Shown: positions 9,051 to 18,262 of the stretch, one piece after another | How positions within the stretch are numbered: the first letter of the stretch is position 1 | How the letters are laid out: each line of letters begins with the position of its first letter | Origin: Pantoea alhagi | GTDB taxonomy: Bacteria; Pseudomonadota; Gammaproteobacteria; Enterobacterales; Enterobacteriaceae | DNA length: 64,000 bases | NCBI RefSeq assembly: GCF_002101395.1 | Contig: NZ_CP019706.1 | Coordinates: 1,550,001-1,614,000, forward strand | Direction of reading: 5' to 3' | Made by a program: the position numbers and the translations under genes | The notes under the pieces: model-generated | Database searches by the model: none | Told to the model about the DNA's origin: nothing | The model's input: only the letters and a program-made list of their open reading frames with translations

Positions 9051-10694
9051 TTATCGGATATTTAAAATTGCATCAAAAATAGTGGTTGCAGTTTGTAATA
9101 CCTGTGCATTGGCCTGGTAATACTGGGTATACATTTGCAGATAAATAACTTCATCTTCGGTATTAACGCCCACTATTTCCTGACGCTGCAGGGCAAACTG
9201 ATCCTGAACATATTCCGCAACTTGCTTTTTTTCTTTGAGATCATTAACTGAAGAACCTACTGAACTCACCAGGCTGGCATATGCTTCAATTAACGTTGCC
9301 TTGCCAATCAGCGCCTCATTTTTAATAGCGATCATATCTTTGATATTTTCGTTATTGCTTTCTTCTTCATTCTCGCCGGAGCTTGAGGCAGCAATTTTAT
9401 CGCCAGCTTTGATCGCCACCGCAATATTTTCAGCTACGCCGTCTGCGGAATTGAAAATAAAGCTGTCGCCTGCCTCAGGCGTGCCCTGTGGCTGAATAGT
9501 AATGCCATCAAAAGTGAGTTCGCCCTGCTCGCCGATTTCGGGGGTAATTTTCATGCCGCTGCTGTCAGTGATTAACCAGTCACTGGCGCCTGGTCCTTCA
9601 TATACCAGCGTGTAATCCTGTACCTTAACCTGTGAGATATCGCTGAAGCTGATATCAAGCGTGGCATCACCCTGGTTATTACGATTTACTAAGGCCATTG
9701 GATCGACAATAGTGAAAATATCTGTGCCAGCTTCGCCATTACTGTCAAAACCGGCTTTATTCACTTCGTTAAAACGATTCGCCATCTGCAGCGCCAGCTG
9801 ATTAAGCTGATCGCGGGCATCAACCAGATCCTCGTTGCGGAATTTGAACAGGCCGCCCAGCTTTCCGCTGCTGATCTTCTCTTCATCCAGCTTGATGGTA
9901 TTGCCGGAAGCGTCGATATAAGAGACTTCCAGCTGTGCAGGATTGGCTGCGGAAGGCGCCGTTTCAAACAGGCAGGTACGATCGCCGCTTACCAACGGCA
10001 GCCCATTGGAAAGTGCAACATTGACTTCGCCGGTCAGCTGATTTTCATCTACCTTGACGCCGACCAGTTTGCTTAACTCATTCAGCAGCATATCGCGCTT
10101 ATCAAGCAGGTCTGCAGGCTGTCCGCCGGTTTGTGCATGAGATTTATAGAGCGCCTCATTAACCGTCGCCAGTGCTTTGGCACAGGAGTTAATATCGGTC
10201 ACGGTCTGGTTAATTTGGGTGTTAGTACTTTTTTCCAGCCCGTTAAGCGTGCGCGCGTTGCTTTGAAACTGATAGGCGGTTGATTTAAATTGCGACATGG
10301 CTTCCTGACGCGCGGCCATACTTACCGGGTCGCTGCTTATTTTTTCCAGTGCGCCAAAGATATTATTAAGAGAAACGGAAACATTGCTGCTTTTGTCGCC
10401 CAGCATATTATCGATTTGACTAAGCTGTTCATAACGGCTGGACAAAGTGCTATAAGATGTTTGCGCGCCGCGCAGCTGATTATTAATAAAACCATCATAA
10501 GCACGTTTTACACTGTTAACCTGAACTCCATAGCCAAAGAAGCCATTTGCTGTTGTTTTTCCCCCTGCCTCGCCCAGAATAATATTCCGACGGCTATATC
10601 CCTCTGTAGCAACATTATTCATGTTACTACCTACAACGTTTAATGCTGCCTGAGCGGCACTCAGTCCGCTTTGTGCCAGATACAAGAGATTCAT
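9051..10694 (-). CDS. flgK: Flagellar hook-associated protein FlgK (HAP1)
   Basis: Exported first junction protein on the hook tip. Length is 547 residues, the same as E. coli. The N-terminus (SGLSAAQAALNVVGSNMNNVATEGYSRRN) and the C-terminus (QQEIVGVNTEDEVIYLQMYTQYYQANAQVLQTA) carry the axial-protein helices; the middle is variable. A Glu/Asn-rich patch near residue 450 is unlike E. coli and presumably lies in an exposed loop. It is followed by flgL and has its own FliA-type -10 upstream. Confidence 0.96.
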   Translation of the reverse strand: MNLLYLAQSGLSAAQAALNVVGSNMNNVATEGYSRRNIILGEAGGKTTANGFFGYGVQVNSVKRAYDGFINNQLRGAQTSYSTLSSRYEQLSQIDNMLGDKSSNVSVSLNNIFGALEKISSDPVSMAARQEAMSQFKSTAYQFQSNARTLNGLEKSTNTQINQTVTDINSCAKALATVNEALYKSHAQTGGQPADLLDKRDMLLNELSKLVGVKVDENQLTGEVNVALSNGLPLVSGDRTCLFETAPSAANPAQLEVSYIDASGNTIKLDEEKISSGKLGGLFKFRNEDLVDARDQLNQLALQMANRFNEVNKAGFDSNGEAGTDIFTIVDPMALVNRNNQGDATLDISFSDISQVKVQDYTLVYEGPGASDWLITDSSGMKITPEIGEQGELTFDGITIQPQGTPEAGDSFIFNSADGVAENIAVAIKAGDKIAASSSGENEEESNNENIKDMIAIKNEALIGKATLIEAYASLVSSVGSSVNDLKEKKQVAEYVQDQFALQRQEIVGVNTEDEVIYLQMYTQYYQANAQVLQTATTIFDAILNIR

Positions 10695-10759
10695 AAATTA
10701 CCCGCATTCCATGTGTGCGAAATTTCTGAGAAAATCGGAATAAATAGAGACTATTATAT

Positions 10760-10786
10760 TTATCGGCGTAAGTTAAAATCTCTAAA
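10760..10786 (-). promoter_or_regulatory. Candidate FliA (class 3) promoter of flgKL
   Basis: The minus strand carries an exact FliA -10, GCCGATAA (10760-10767), 66 bp before the flgK start. The -35 side is poor: at the normal 15-bp spacing the sequence is TTTA, and the better TAGAG lies slightly closer. In Salmonella and E. coli flgKL has a class 3 promoter, which fits. The -10 is solid; the -35 is uncertain. Confidence 0.55.
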
Positions 10787-10796
10787 ATTTCTGCTG

Positions 10797-11723
10797 CTAA
10801 AATATTGATGTCAGGTCAACTTTATAAGCATTTGCCGCCTGTGTTAGGCTATTTTTAATTTGTTGAATGATGCCGATCAATTTCTTTGCATATTGTGGAT
10901 CGGTTGCATATCCGCCATCCTGTAGCGCTTGTGCTGCCTGTTCCGGCGTTTTAGCCAGCGTAACATTCTGGTAGCGTGAATTATTGATGAGTAATTTGCT
11001 GTAATCGTGCAACGCATCGGTATAAGAATGGTAAACCCGAAATGCTGCCTTCACTTTTTTCGCTACGCCGTTAATATATTCTGTTGTGGTTATTTCTGTG
11101 GTTTCACCTTTCCAGCCCGGTGTCGCTTTTACCCCAAACAGGTTATAGCTTGGCTGACCATTCTCCCGAGGTATTTCTTTATTTCCCCAGCCCGATTCAA
11201 GCGCAGCCTGTGCAAGTATTAATTGATGCGGGATGCCCGTCTGACGAGAAACTTCTACCGCAGGCGCTAACAGGCGCGAAATAAATCCGCCGCCTGACGC
11301 GGCCAGCGTTGCTTGCCCGACAGGGGCTGCCATGCTGGCGGCAGGCGGTGGGAAGAATGTCCGCCCGGCAGGAAGCTGACGTGAGGAAAATTCGGCTGGC
11401 GTACCGCCTGTGGTTATCGTTGGAACGCCGCCAGACTGTTGTACCATGACGTCAGCCAGTCCAATTTTCCCGTGAGCCGCCATATCCTGGGACAGTTGCT
11501 GATCGTACATAGCGGTAAACATTTCTGACTGCTGCGAGTTAAACAAGCCATCTTTGAAGCTGGCAGCCCGCATGCTCTTCAGCATCATCTGAACAAACAG
11601 CCCTTCCATTTGCTGCGCTGCGGCCTGTAAGCCGCGTTGCGCATCCTGTTTGACCAGATGCTTTAATGAATCCAGAGATGCGGTGTCAAAAGCGGCGCCC
11701 TGCATGAAAGCGGTACTTTTCAT
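10797..11723 (-). CDS. flgJ: Flagellar rod assembly protein and muramidase FlgJ
   Basis: Periplasmic protein that caps the growing rod and cuts peptidoglycan to let it through. The N-terminal rod-binding domain (about residues 25-95, with GLFVQMMLKSMRAA) and the C-terminal glucosaminidase domain (about 150-300) are both present. The catalytic Glu is residue 176 in AQAALESGWG. Length 308 compares with 313 in E. coli. The ATG overlaps the flgI stop by 1 bp, so the two are coupled. Confidence 0.96.
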   Translation of the reverse strand: MKSTAFMQGAAFDTASLDSLKHLVKQDAQRGLQAAAQQMEGLFVQMMLKSMRAASFKDGLFNSQQSEMFTAMYDQQLSQDMAAHGKIGLADVMVQQSGGVPTITTGGTPAEFSSRQLPAGRTFFPPPAASMAAPVGQATLAASGGGFISRLLAPAVEVSRQTGIPHQLILAQAALESGWGNKEIPRENGQPSYNLFGVKATPGWKGETTEITTTEYINGVAKKVKAAFRVYHSYTDALHDYSKLLINNSRYQNVTLAKTPEQAAQALQDGGYATDPQYAKKLIGIIQQIKNSLTQAANAYKVDLTSIF

Positions 11724-12844
11724 TAGTTCATCTCCAGTTGCGCACGTAAGCAGCCCGCGCTTTTCATCGATTGCAGGATCGACATCAGGTCGTTTGGCGT
11801 GGCGCCCAGGCCGTTCAGCGCCCTGATAACCGCATTCAAATCGGCACTGGTATTCACTTTCTGCAAAGCGCCATTCTGCTCACGTAATGAGATTTGCGTA
11901 TCCGGCACCACAGCCGTTTCGCCTCCGGCCAGCGGCGTATCCGGCTGGCTGACCTGATTGCTGCGGGAAATCTCTACCGTAAGATCGCCCTGCGCTACAG
12001 CACATGCTTCCAGCGTAACGTGGCGGTTGATCACCACGGAACCGGTGCGTGAGTTAACCACCACGCGCGCTTCCCGGGGGCCGGTTTTGACGGAGAGGTT
12101 CTGAATACGTGCGATAAAGCGCACTTTTTCCGTATTGTCGCTGGGAGCGAATAACTTGATGACGCGGGCGTTTTCCGCCATTGCGGTACCTGCGCCGTAG
12201 CGATGGTTGATCTCATCACTGATGCGCTGGGCCAGCGCAAAGTCCTCTTCTTTTAGCTGCAGCCTCAGCACATTTTCCAGACCAAACTGCGTCGGCACTT
12301 CGCGCTCAACGGTAGCGCCGCCGCTAATGCGCGCGCCGTTGAGCTGGTTAACCTGCACCCGACTGCCGCCGCTTTGCGCGCCTGCGCCGGAAACTAACAG
12401 GTTGCCCTGCGCAAGTGCATAAATCTGGTTATCCACGCCCTTAAGGGACGTCATTAACAGCGTACCGCCGCGTAGACTTTTCGCATTTCCCATCGAGGAA
12501 ACTACCACGTCGATTTTTTCACCGGCGCGGGCAAAGGGCGGCAGATCAGCGGTTACCATCACCGCCGCCACATTTTTTAGCTGCATATTGGTGCCGCTCG
12601 GCACGGTAATACCCAGCTGCGACAACATATTGTTTAAACTTTGCGTGGTAAACGGCGTTTGCATGGTCTGATCGCCAGTACCGTCCAGCCCTACCACCAG
12701 CCCATAGCCAAGCAGTGAGTTGCTGCGTACGCCCTGCAGCGTCGTCAAATCCTGGATTCGCTCGGCGTAGCCTGGCGGTATTAGCAGCAGAGCCAGGCTG
12801 AAACAGAGCCCATGCAGACAAAAGAGGGAAGATGAAATTCTCAT
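11723..12844 (-). CDS. flgI: Flagellar P-ring protein FlgI
   Basis: Forms the ring around the rod in the peptidoglycan layer. The start is the ATG of MRISSSLFCLHG, which is followed by a Sec signal peptide ending near GYA before ERIQDLTTLQGVRSN, the conserved mature start. A longer frame to 12955 would overlap flgH and bury the signal. The product has 373 residues (E. coli 365) and the conserved GLVVGLDGTGDQT and C-terminal LNGLGATPNDLMSILQSMK. Two Cys residues near 298 and 366 are typical. Confidence 0.96.
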   Translation of the reverse strand: MRISSSLFCLHGLCFSLALLLIPPGYAERIQDLTTLQGVRSNSLLGYGLVVGLDGTGDQTMQTPFTTQSLNNMLSQLGITVPSGTNMQLKNVAAVMVTADLPPFARAGEKIDVVVSSMGNAKSLRGGTLLMTSLKGVDNQIYALAQGNLLVSGAGAQSGGSRVQVNQLNGARISGGATVEREVPTQFGLENVLRLQLKEEDFALAQRISDEINHRYGAGTAMAENARVIKLFAPSDNTEKVRFIARIQNLSVKTGPREARVVVNSRTGSVVINRHVTLEACAVAQGDLTVEISRSNQVSQPDTPLAGGETAVVPDTQISLREQNGALQKVNTSADLNAVIRALNGLGATPNDLMSILQSMKSAGCLRAQLEMN

Positions 12845-12854
12845 AGTCAGCCTG

Positions 12855-13610
12855 CTAAAAAGGAGAGAGGTTAAGGAACAGACGCTGCAACCAGCCCATT
12901 TGTTGAGCCTCGTTGATGTAGCCGCTGCCGACATATTCAATACGCGCATCAGCAACCTGCGAAGAGACCACCGTGTTGCTACCGCTGATAGTGCGGGGGT
13001 TCACTACGCCTGAAAAACGAATGAATTCAGTGCCCTGATTAATGGCGATCTGTTTTTCGCCCACCACTCTCAGGTTGCCGTTTTCCAGCACCTGCTGCAC
13101 GGTAACGGTAATGGTGCCGCTAAAGGTGTTTTTGGCAGCGGCTCCGCCTTTACCGCTGAACTCGTTGCTGCCTTCAATAGCCGTTTCTGCCCGGTCGCTG
13201 CCAAACAGGCCGCTCATAAAGCGCGGCATGGCGCTAAAGCCCAGCCCGGTAGAGCCATCTTTTGAGGCATTAGCAGAAGAGCTTTTGCTGGCACTGACGT
13301 TTTCTTTCAGCAAGATGGTCAGGGTATCGCCGATGTTGCGCGGTCGACGATCTTCAAACAGAGGCTGGTAGCCATAATTCATCGCCTGACCAGCCTGAAA
13401 AATCGATCCATTGTCCGTTCCCGGCATCGTCTGCATTGGGCTGGCGCTGGTTATCCCATCTACCAGAGGTTTATGTGTTATATCCGCGCAGCCTGCCAGC
13501 AACGCGCCGGCGATAAGCAGCGTTGGCAAACGGGCTAAGCAGAGAAAAACAGCACGGTGAGCGGCATCTTGATGCGCCCCGGGCAACGCAAAGTCAGGCG
13601 GATTTATCAT
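12855..13610 (-). CDS. flgH: Flagellar L-ring lipoprotein FlgH
   Basis: Outer-membrane lipoprotein forming the L-ring. The mature part from the lipobox LLAGC onward matches E. coli FlgH along its length (NYGYQPLFEDRRPRNIGDTLTI, NQGTEFIRFSGVVNPRTISG, C-terminal MGWLQRLFLNLSPF). The N-terminus is odd: the ATG at 13610 puts the lipid-bearing Cys at about residue 41, which is a long leader. A GTG at 13619 would add three more residues. The only closer start would be a TTG just before the hydrophobic core. The start is therefore uncertain; the rest is secure. Confidence 0.93.
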   Translation of the reverse strand: MINPPDFALPGAHQDAAHRAVFLCLARLPTLLIAGALLAGCADITHKPLVDGITSASPMQTMPGTDNGSIFQAGQAMNYGYQPLFEDRRPRNIGDTLTILLKENVSASKSSSANASKDGSTGLGFSAMPRFMSGLFGSDRAETAIEGSNEFSGKGGAAAKNTFSGTITVTVQQVLENGNLRVVGEKQIAINQGTEFIRFSGVVNPRTISGSNTVVSSQVADARIEYVGSGYINEAQQMGWLQRLFLNLSPF

Positions 13611-13679
13611 GATATTCACTACGTAAAAGCAGTTAAAAAGGGCAGCGGCGCTAATGGCTGCAACCCGGGTCCGTTACCG

Positions 13680-14462
13680 TCAGAGCTGCGCCAGGCGCTG
13701 TAGCATTTGATCGGAAGTGGTCACCGCCTTGCTGTTGATTTCATACGCGCGCTGCGTCTGGATCATATTGACCAGCTCTTCCGCCACGTTGACGTTTGAG
13801 GTTTCCACATAGCCCTGTTTCAGTGCGCCCGCGCCGTTCATGCCCGGCGTGGTTTCATTCGGTGCGCCGGAAGACTGGGTTTCGCGATACAGATTTTCAC
13901 CAATGCTCTCCAGTCCGGAATCATTGATAAAGGTTGCCAGCGTCAGCTGTCCTACCTGCTGCGGCGCCGTTTGTCCTGCCTGGGTTACGCTGACCAGACC
14001 ATCACTGCCCACGGTTAGCGTGCCTGCATCCTGTGGCAGGGTAATCGCTGGCTGAATGGGGTAACCATTTGAGGTGACCAGTTGCCCGTTCTGATCGATC
14101 TGAAACGCGCCGTCGCGGGTATAGGCCGTGGTGCCATCCGGCATCAGCACCTGAAAGAAACCCTGTCCGCTGATAGCGACATCTTTCGCATTACTGGTTT
14201 GCGTCATGCCGCCCTGACTATGAATACGTTCCGTCGCCACCGGACGCACACCGGTACCGATTTGCAAGCCAGAAGGGATGGTGGTCTGCTCTGAAGACTG
14301 TGCGCCCGGTTGACGCAGGGTCTGATAAAGCAAATCTTCAAATACCGCACGCTGGCGTTTAAAGCCGTTGGTGCTCACGTTGGCCAGGTTATTGGTAATG
14401 ACATCCATATTGGTCTGCTGCGCTTCCAGACCGGTTTTGGCAATCCATAAGGCGTGCATCAT
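13680..14462 (-). CDS. flgG: Flagellar distal rod protein FlgG
   Basis: Forms the distal rod that passes through the P and L rings. The 260 residues equal the E. coli length, with very high similarity: GLEAQQTNMDVITNNLANVSTNGFKRQRAVFEDLLYQT near the start, the SGLQIGTGVRP segment, and the C-terminal YVETSNVNVAEELVNMIQTQRAYEINSKAV. It lies between flgF (22-bp gap) and flgH. Confidence 0.97.
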   Translation of the reverse strand: MMHALWIAKTGLEAQQTNMDVITNNLANVSTNGFKRQRAVFEDLLYQTLRQPGAQSSEQTTIPSGLQIGTGVRPVATERIHSQGGMTQTSNAKDVAISGQGFFQVLMPDGTTAYTRDGAFQIDQNGQLVTSNGYPIQPAITLPQDAGTLTVGSDGLVSVTQAGQTAPQQVGQLTLATFINDSGLESIGENLYRETQSSGAPNETTPGMNGAGALKQGYVETSNVNVAEELVNMIQTQRAYEINSKAVTTSDQMLQRLAQL

Positions 14463-14484
14463 GAGTGGCTTCTCCTTGCCTTTA

Positions 14485-15234
14485 TTAACTTATGCTAAGC
14501 AGTTGGTTGGCATTTTTTTCGTTATCGTCGACGGCTGAGATCACTTTCATCTGCATATCAAAACCGCGTGCCGTGGCGATCATATCCACCATCGCTTTGA
14601 CCGGGCTGACATTGCTGCTCTCAAGCGCGCCGGGCATCAGCCTCAGCGCCGGGTCGGCAGGCAATACCGGGTTTTCATCCACGGTGGGATCGACATGAAA
14701 CAGGCTGTCATCGCCGTGACGAAGCAGATAAGGCTGTGCCGTAACCATCTTCAATCGCCCAATCTGGGCCAATGCGGTCGGTTCATCACCCGCCCCTAAA
14801 GCGGTGACAGAGCCGTCCGGTGCAATGGTAACCTGCGCCTGCGGCGGGATTTCAAGCGGTCCGCCGTCGCCCATCAACGGGTAGCCTTTAATGCGCAGCT
14901 GCCCTTCGCTGTCGACTTCGATATTACCGTCGCGCGTATAGGCCTCGCTGCCGTCCGGAAGCTGAACCGCCAGCCAGCCGTTTTGCGGCATTGCTACATC
15001 CAGACTGCGACCGGTCTGATTAACCGATCCCATGGTGTAGTCGTTATAAGGCGTAGATTCCGTGGAGAGAACGCGCGTCGCATCTCCGGGACCGTTAACC
15101 GGTACCGCACGATAAGCCGTTAGCTGAGCGCGAAAGCCGTTAGTAGAAACATTCGCCAGGTTATTTGCCGTAACGGCCTGACGATTTAACGCGGCATTCG
15201 CCGCGCCCATTGCGGTGTAAATTGCACGATCCAT
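14485..15234 (-). CDS. flgF: Flagellar proximal rod protein FlgF
   Basis: Rod component next to FlgG. Length is 249 residues (E. coli 251). It begins MDRAIYTAMGAANAALNRQAVTANNLANVSTNGF, and the C-terminus (ESSNVSPVKAMVDMIATARGFDMQMKVI) is the usual rod-protein end. It follows flgE with a 12-bp gap in the minus-strand flg operon. Confidence 0.96.
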   Translation of the reverse strand: MDRAIYTAMGAANAALNRQAVTANNLANVSTNGFRAQLTAYRAVPVNGPGDATRVLSTESTPYNDYTMGSVNQTGRSLDVAMPQNGWLAVQLPDGSEAYTRDGNIEVDSEGQLRIKGYPLMGDGGPLEIPPQAQVTIAPDGSVTALGAGDEPTALAQIGRLKMVTAQPYLLRHGDDSLFHVDPTVDENPVLPADPALRLMPGALESSNVSPVKAMVDMIATARGFDMQMKVISAVDDNEKNANQLLSIS

Positions 15235-15246
15235 ATCAGTCCGCCA

Positions 15247-16470
15247 CTAGCCAAGATTAACCAATGTCTGTAACAATTCAGACTGTGTTTTAATCGTCTG
15301 TGAGTTGGACTGATAGTTGCGCTGGAAAATGATCATATTGACCATTTCCTGACTCAAATCGACATTGGACGCTTCAACCTTATTACCATACAGATTGCCC
15401 AGGTTGCCGCTTCCGGCGATACCCACGACCGGCTGACCTGAAGATGGCGTTTCGGTCCAGGCGTTATTGCCGCTTGAGGCCAGGCCGCCAGCATTGGTAA
15501 AGTTCGCCAGCACCACCTGCCCCAACGGCTGCTGTTGACCATTGCTGTAAGAGGCGATAATTTGTCCGTTGTTGCCCACGGTATAACCATTTAACTTACC
15601 TGGCGCATAGCCAGAAGTGCTCGGACTTTCCATTGCCGTTTCGCTGGCCTGCTGGGTCATGCCGGTTATGTCCAGCTCGAATCCCAGTGCTTCCGCGCCG
15701 TTATAGGCGGCACCGACGATCGGTACTCTGGCCGGTTTGGTCGTGAGTTGGCCAGCGCTGTCAAACGCGATATCTATCTCCTGATACTGTACCTTGCCTG
15801 CTCCATCAACGACCTCCGCGGTACTATCATTGGTATAAACTTTCCATTTGTTATCAGCTGTTTTAACGAAGTAAACGTTAATTTCATGACGGTTACCCAG
15901 GCTGTCATAAGCGTCAATCTTATTTACTGAGCTGTAGGTATTGCTGTCTTTCGGATCGAATTCGAGTTCCGGGTCAATAATTTTCGCGCCTGAATCAAGA
16001 TTCCCTTTCATCGAGCCGCTGTCAGAAGCTCGCGCCGGCATCTGTTCGGTTGGGATCTGGATTGGACCAATCGCCGCGCCCGGCTGAATGGTCGGCGGCG
16101 TTCCGCTGGCCTGATAACCGGTTAACAACATTCCCGTATCATTGACGATGTAACCATTTTCATTGGTTTTGAACTGGCCGTTGCGGCTATAAAACACCTG
16201 ACCGGCCTGGTTCACCAAACGGAAAAAACCGTTTCCCTGAATCCCCATATCCAGACTGCCGGTACCCTGTCCCAGCACACCGTCGCTAAAATTCTGCCTG
16301 ACGCCAGAAACCTGTACGCCCATACCGATTTGCGAACCGGCAAAAACATCGGCAAATGAGATAGAGCCCGATTTAAAGCCGATGGTCTGGGAGTTGGCGA
16401 TATTATTACCAACAACATCTAAAGCTTGTGAAGCCGCATTCAGTCCGCTAAGACCCTGTGAAAAACTCAT
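15247..16470 (-). CDS. flgE: Flagellar hook protein FlgE
   Basis: Main subunit of the hook. It has 407 residues (E. coli 402) and begins MSFSQGLSGLNAASQALDVVGNNIANSQTIGFKSG, with the C-terminal helix VEASNVDLSQEMVNMIIFQRNYQSNSQTIKTQSELLQTL. The central D1/D2 domain keeps ANFTNAGGLASSGNNAWTETPSSG. A 43-bp gap separates it from flgD. Confidence 0.97.
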   Translation of the reverse strand: MSFSQGLSGLNAASQALDVVGNNIANSQTIGFKSGSISFADVFAGSQIGMGVQVSGVRQNFSDGVLGQGTGSLDMGIQGNGFFRLVNQAGQVFYSRNGQFKTNENGYIVNDTGMLLTGYQASGTPPTIQPGAAIGPIQIPTEQMPARASDSGSMKGNLDSGAKIIDPELEFDPKDSNTYSSVNKIDAYDSLGNRHEINVYFVKTADNKWKVYTNDSTAEVVDGAGKVQYQEIDIAFDSAGQLTTKPARVPIVGAAYNGAEALGFELDITGMTQQASETAMESPSTSGYAPGKLNGYTVGNNGQIIASYSNGQQQPLGQVVLANFTNAGGLASSGNNAWTETPSSGQPVVGIAGSGNLGNLYGNKVEASNVDLSQEMVNMIIFQRNYQSNSQTIKTQSELLQTLVNLG

Positions 16471-16513
16471 ACGTAACCTTCCTGGTCGCTAACATTCAAC
16501 GCTGAAATAGACA

Positions 16514-17173
16514 TTACTCAATCAAATAAACTTCGCCCAAAGTGGCGCTGCCGCCCAGCCCCAGCTGCAATACTGCACCGGACAAGGTAAAGGAGACGCT
16601 TTCTACTTTGGCGTGTTTTAATGAGATAATTTTTGGAGTAGAACCATCCTGACTGGCGGCGGTATAGGAGACTTTATAGATCTCTTTGTTATCAAATCCC
16701 GGCTCAGACGGCTGGAAACCGCTTAAATCATCAAGGGTAAATTTATGCACACCCGCTTCGACATCTTTTAAGTCAGCGGTGTAGACGTTGCCGGACTGGT
16801 CGGTTAAAACCACGCTGACTTTATCGACATCATTGTTGACGGAAAAAGCAAAGGTATCATCGTTAGAGGCAACGCGACTGTCCCCTTCAACATAGATACC
16901 GCGTCCCACCCACTGAGCCGCGTTCATCTGTTGCATACTGTTAACCAACGTGCCGACATTGCCCAGCGTACTGTTCAACTGTTGAACGCCCGAAGCGGTA
17001 TTAAACTGCGCCATCAGCGAAGTAAGCTGATTGTTATCCATAGGATTGGTAGGATCCTGGTTCTGCATCTGCGCAACGAGAAGGTTCATAAAATTATTGG
17101 TAATATCTTCGATGCTGGTACCGTTGCTTCTACTGGAAGCGTCATAGGTACTGGTTACCGGCGAAACGGCCAT
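16514..17173 (-). CDS. flgD: Flagellar hook-capping protein FlgD
   Basis: Scaffold that caps the growing hook and is absent from the final structure. The N-terminal export and capping segment carries FMNLLVAQMQNQDPTNPMDNNQLTSLMAQFNTASGVQQLN; the rest is the Ig/tudor-like body. The product has 219 residues against 231 in E. coli. It follows flgC with an 11-bp gap. Confidence 0.96.
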   Translation of the reverse strand: MAVSPVTSTYDASSRSNGTSIEDITNNFMNLLVAQMQNQDPTNPMDNNQLTSLMAQFNTASGVQQLNSTLGNVGTLVNSMQQMNAAQWVGRGIYVEGDSRVASNDDTFAFSVNNDVDKVSVVLTDQSGNVYTADLKDVEAGVHKFTLDDLSGFQPSEPGFDNKEIYKVSYTAASQDGSTPKIISLKHAKVESVSFTLSGAVLQLGLGGSATLGEVYLIE

Positions 17174-17184
17174 TTCAACTCTCC

Positions 17185-17589
17185 TTATTGACCCAGCGTC
17201 AGCGTTTTAAGCATCATTGCCTTGGCAGTATTCATAACTTCCACGTTGGCCTGATAACTGCGCGAAGCGGAAATGGTATTCACCATTTCGCCCACTACGT
17301 TGACGTTTGGCATATGCACATAGCCTTTAGCGTCTGCCAGCGGATTGCCCGGCTCATAGACCAGACGATCCGGCGCATCGCTTTCAATCACGTCGCTCAC
17401 CTTTACACCGCCAATTTCCTGGCCAGCCGCCTGATTAACGTGAAAAACAACCTGACGCGCGCGATAAGGCTGACCATCCGGGCCGGCCAGGCTATCGGCA
17501 TTTGCCATATTACTGGCACTGACATTTAGCCTTTTTGACTGCGCCGTCATTGCAGAACCTGAAATATCAAATATGCTGAATAAAGACAT
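17185..17589 (-). CDS. flgC: Flagellar proximal rod protein FlgC
   Basis: Proximal rod subunit of 134 residues, the E. coli length. It opens with MSLFSIFDISGSAMTAQSKRLNVSASNMANADS and ends in MPNVNVVGEMVNTISASRSYQANVEVMNTAKAMMLKTLTLGQ, the two conserved rod helices. It lies 5 bp after flgB and is coupled to it. Confidence 0.97.
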   Translation of the reverse strand: MSLFSIFDISGSAMTAQSKRLNVSASNMANADSLAGPDGQPYRARQVVFHVNQAAGQEIGGVKVSDVIESDAPDRLVYEPGNPLADAKGYVHMPNVNVVGEMVNTISASRSYQANVEVMNTAKAMMLKTLTLGQ

Positions 17590-17594
17590 AATAA

Positions 17595-18008
17595 TTACCC
17601 TTGCGAGATAAGACTCATCATCCCTTTAATTTGAGATCCGAGAAGGGTTAAACTGGTTTGATATTTGATGTTGTTATCCATGAAGTTAACGCGTTCACGA
17701 TCCATATCAACGGTATTGCCATCGGCGCTGGGCTGATCGGGAACGCGATATAATAATTCGTTCCGATTATGCACAGGCGCGGCTGCCGGAATATGTCGTT
17801 TTTCCGTCAGGCTAAGGGTTAAAGATTGTGCCTGATGGCGTTCTTGCACCACAGCCTTTTTAAGCTGCTGAGAAAAGTCGATATCCCTGGCTAAATAACC
17901 CGGCGTATCGGCGTTAGCGATATTTGATGCTAAAATATCCTGCCTGCGGGTCAGTAAATTCAATGCTTCCTGCTGAAAATATAATGCCTTATCGAGTTTA
18001 TCCATCAT
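17595..18008 (-). CDS. flgB: Flagellar proximal rod protein FlgB
   Basis: First gene of the flgBCDEFGHIJ operon. The 137-residue product (E. coli 138) has DILASNIANADTPGYLARDIDF and the C-terminal DMDRERVNFMDNNIKYQTSLTLLGSQIKGM. The start is the first of two adjacent ATG codons (18008 or 18005). It is transcribed divergently from flgA. Confidence 0.96.
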   Translation of the reverse strand: MMDKLDKALYFQQEALNLLTRRQDILASNIANADTPGYLARDIDFSQQLKKAVVQERHQAQSLTLSLTEKRHIPAAAPVHNRNELLYRVPDQPSADGNTVDMDRERVNFMDNNIKYQTSLTLLGSQIKGMMSLISQG

Positions 18009-18262
18009 GGAAAGAGTGCCCTTATTTGCTACATAGGGATTAACGCAGAGACTATAAAGTGAATCAGAAATAATCTATACCGCGAAAACAAGACAAATCT
18101 CTATCCATTTTATGAAATGATATAAATATCGCCTCAATATTTTTAATAAGCGACAAAAGCGACGTTATTTAGCGCATTAACTTACTTCAGGATAGCGTTA
18201 CACTGCCTTTCCGTAAAACAAGTAAATCAATTTAATCTGATTTCTTTCCCTGCTGGTTGCGT
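18009..18262. promoter_or_regulatory. Divergent flgB / flgA promoter region
   Basis: This 254-bp AT-rich gap separates the divergent flgB and flgA operons. In E. coli the matching gap holds the class 2 promoters of both operons and the FlhD4C2 sites. I see no gene here. I could not mark the FlhDC boxes with confidence because their consensus is loose. Confidence 0.6.
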
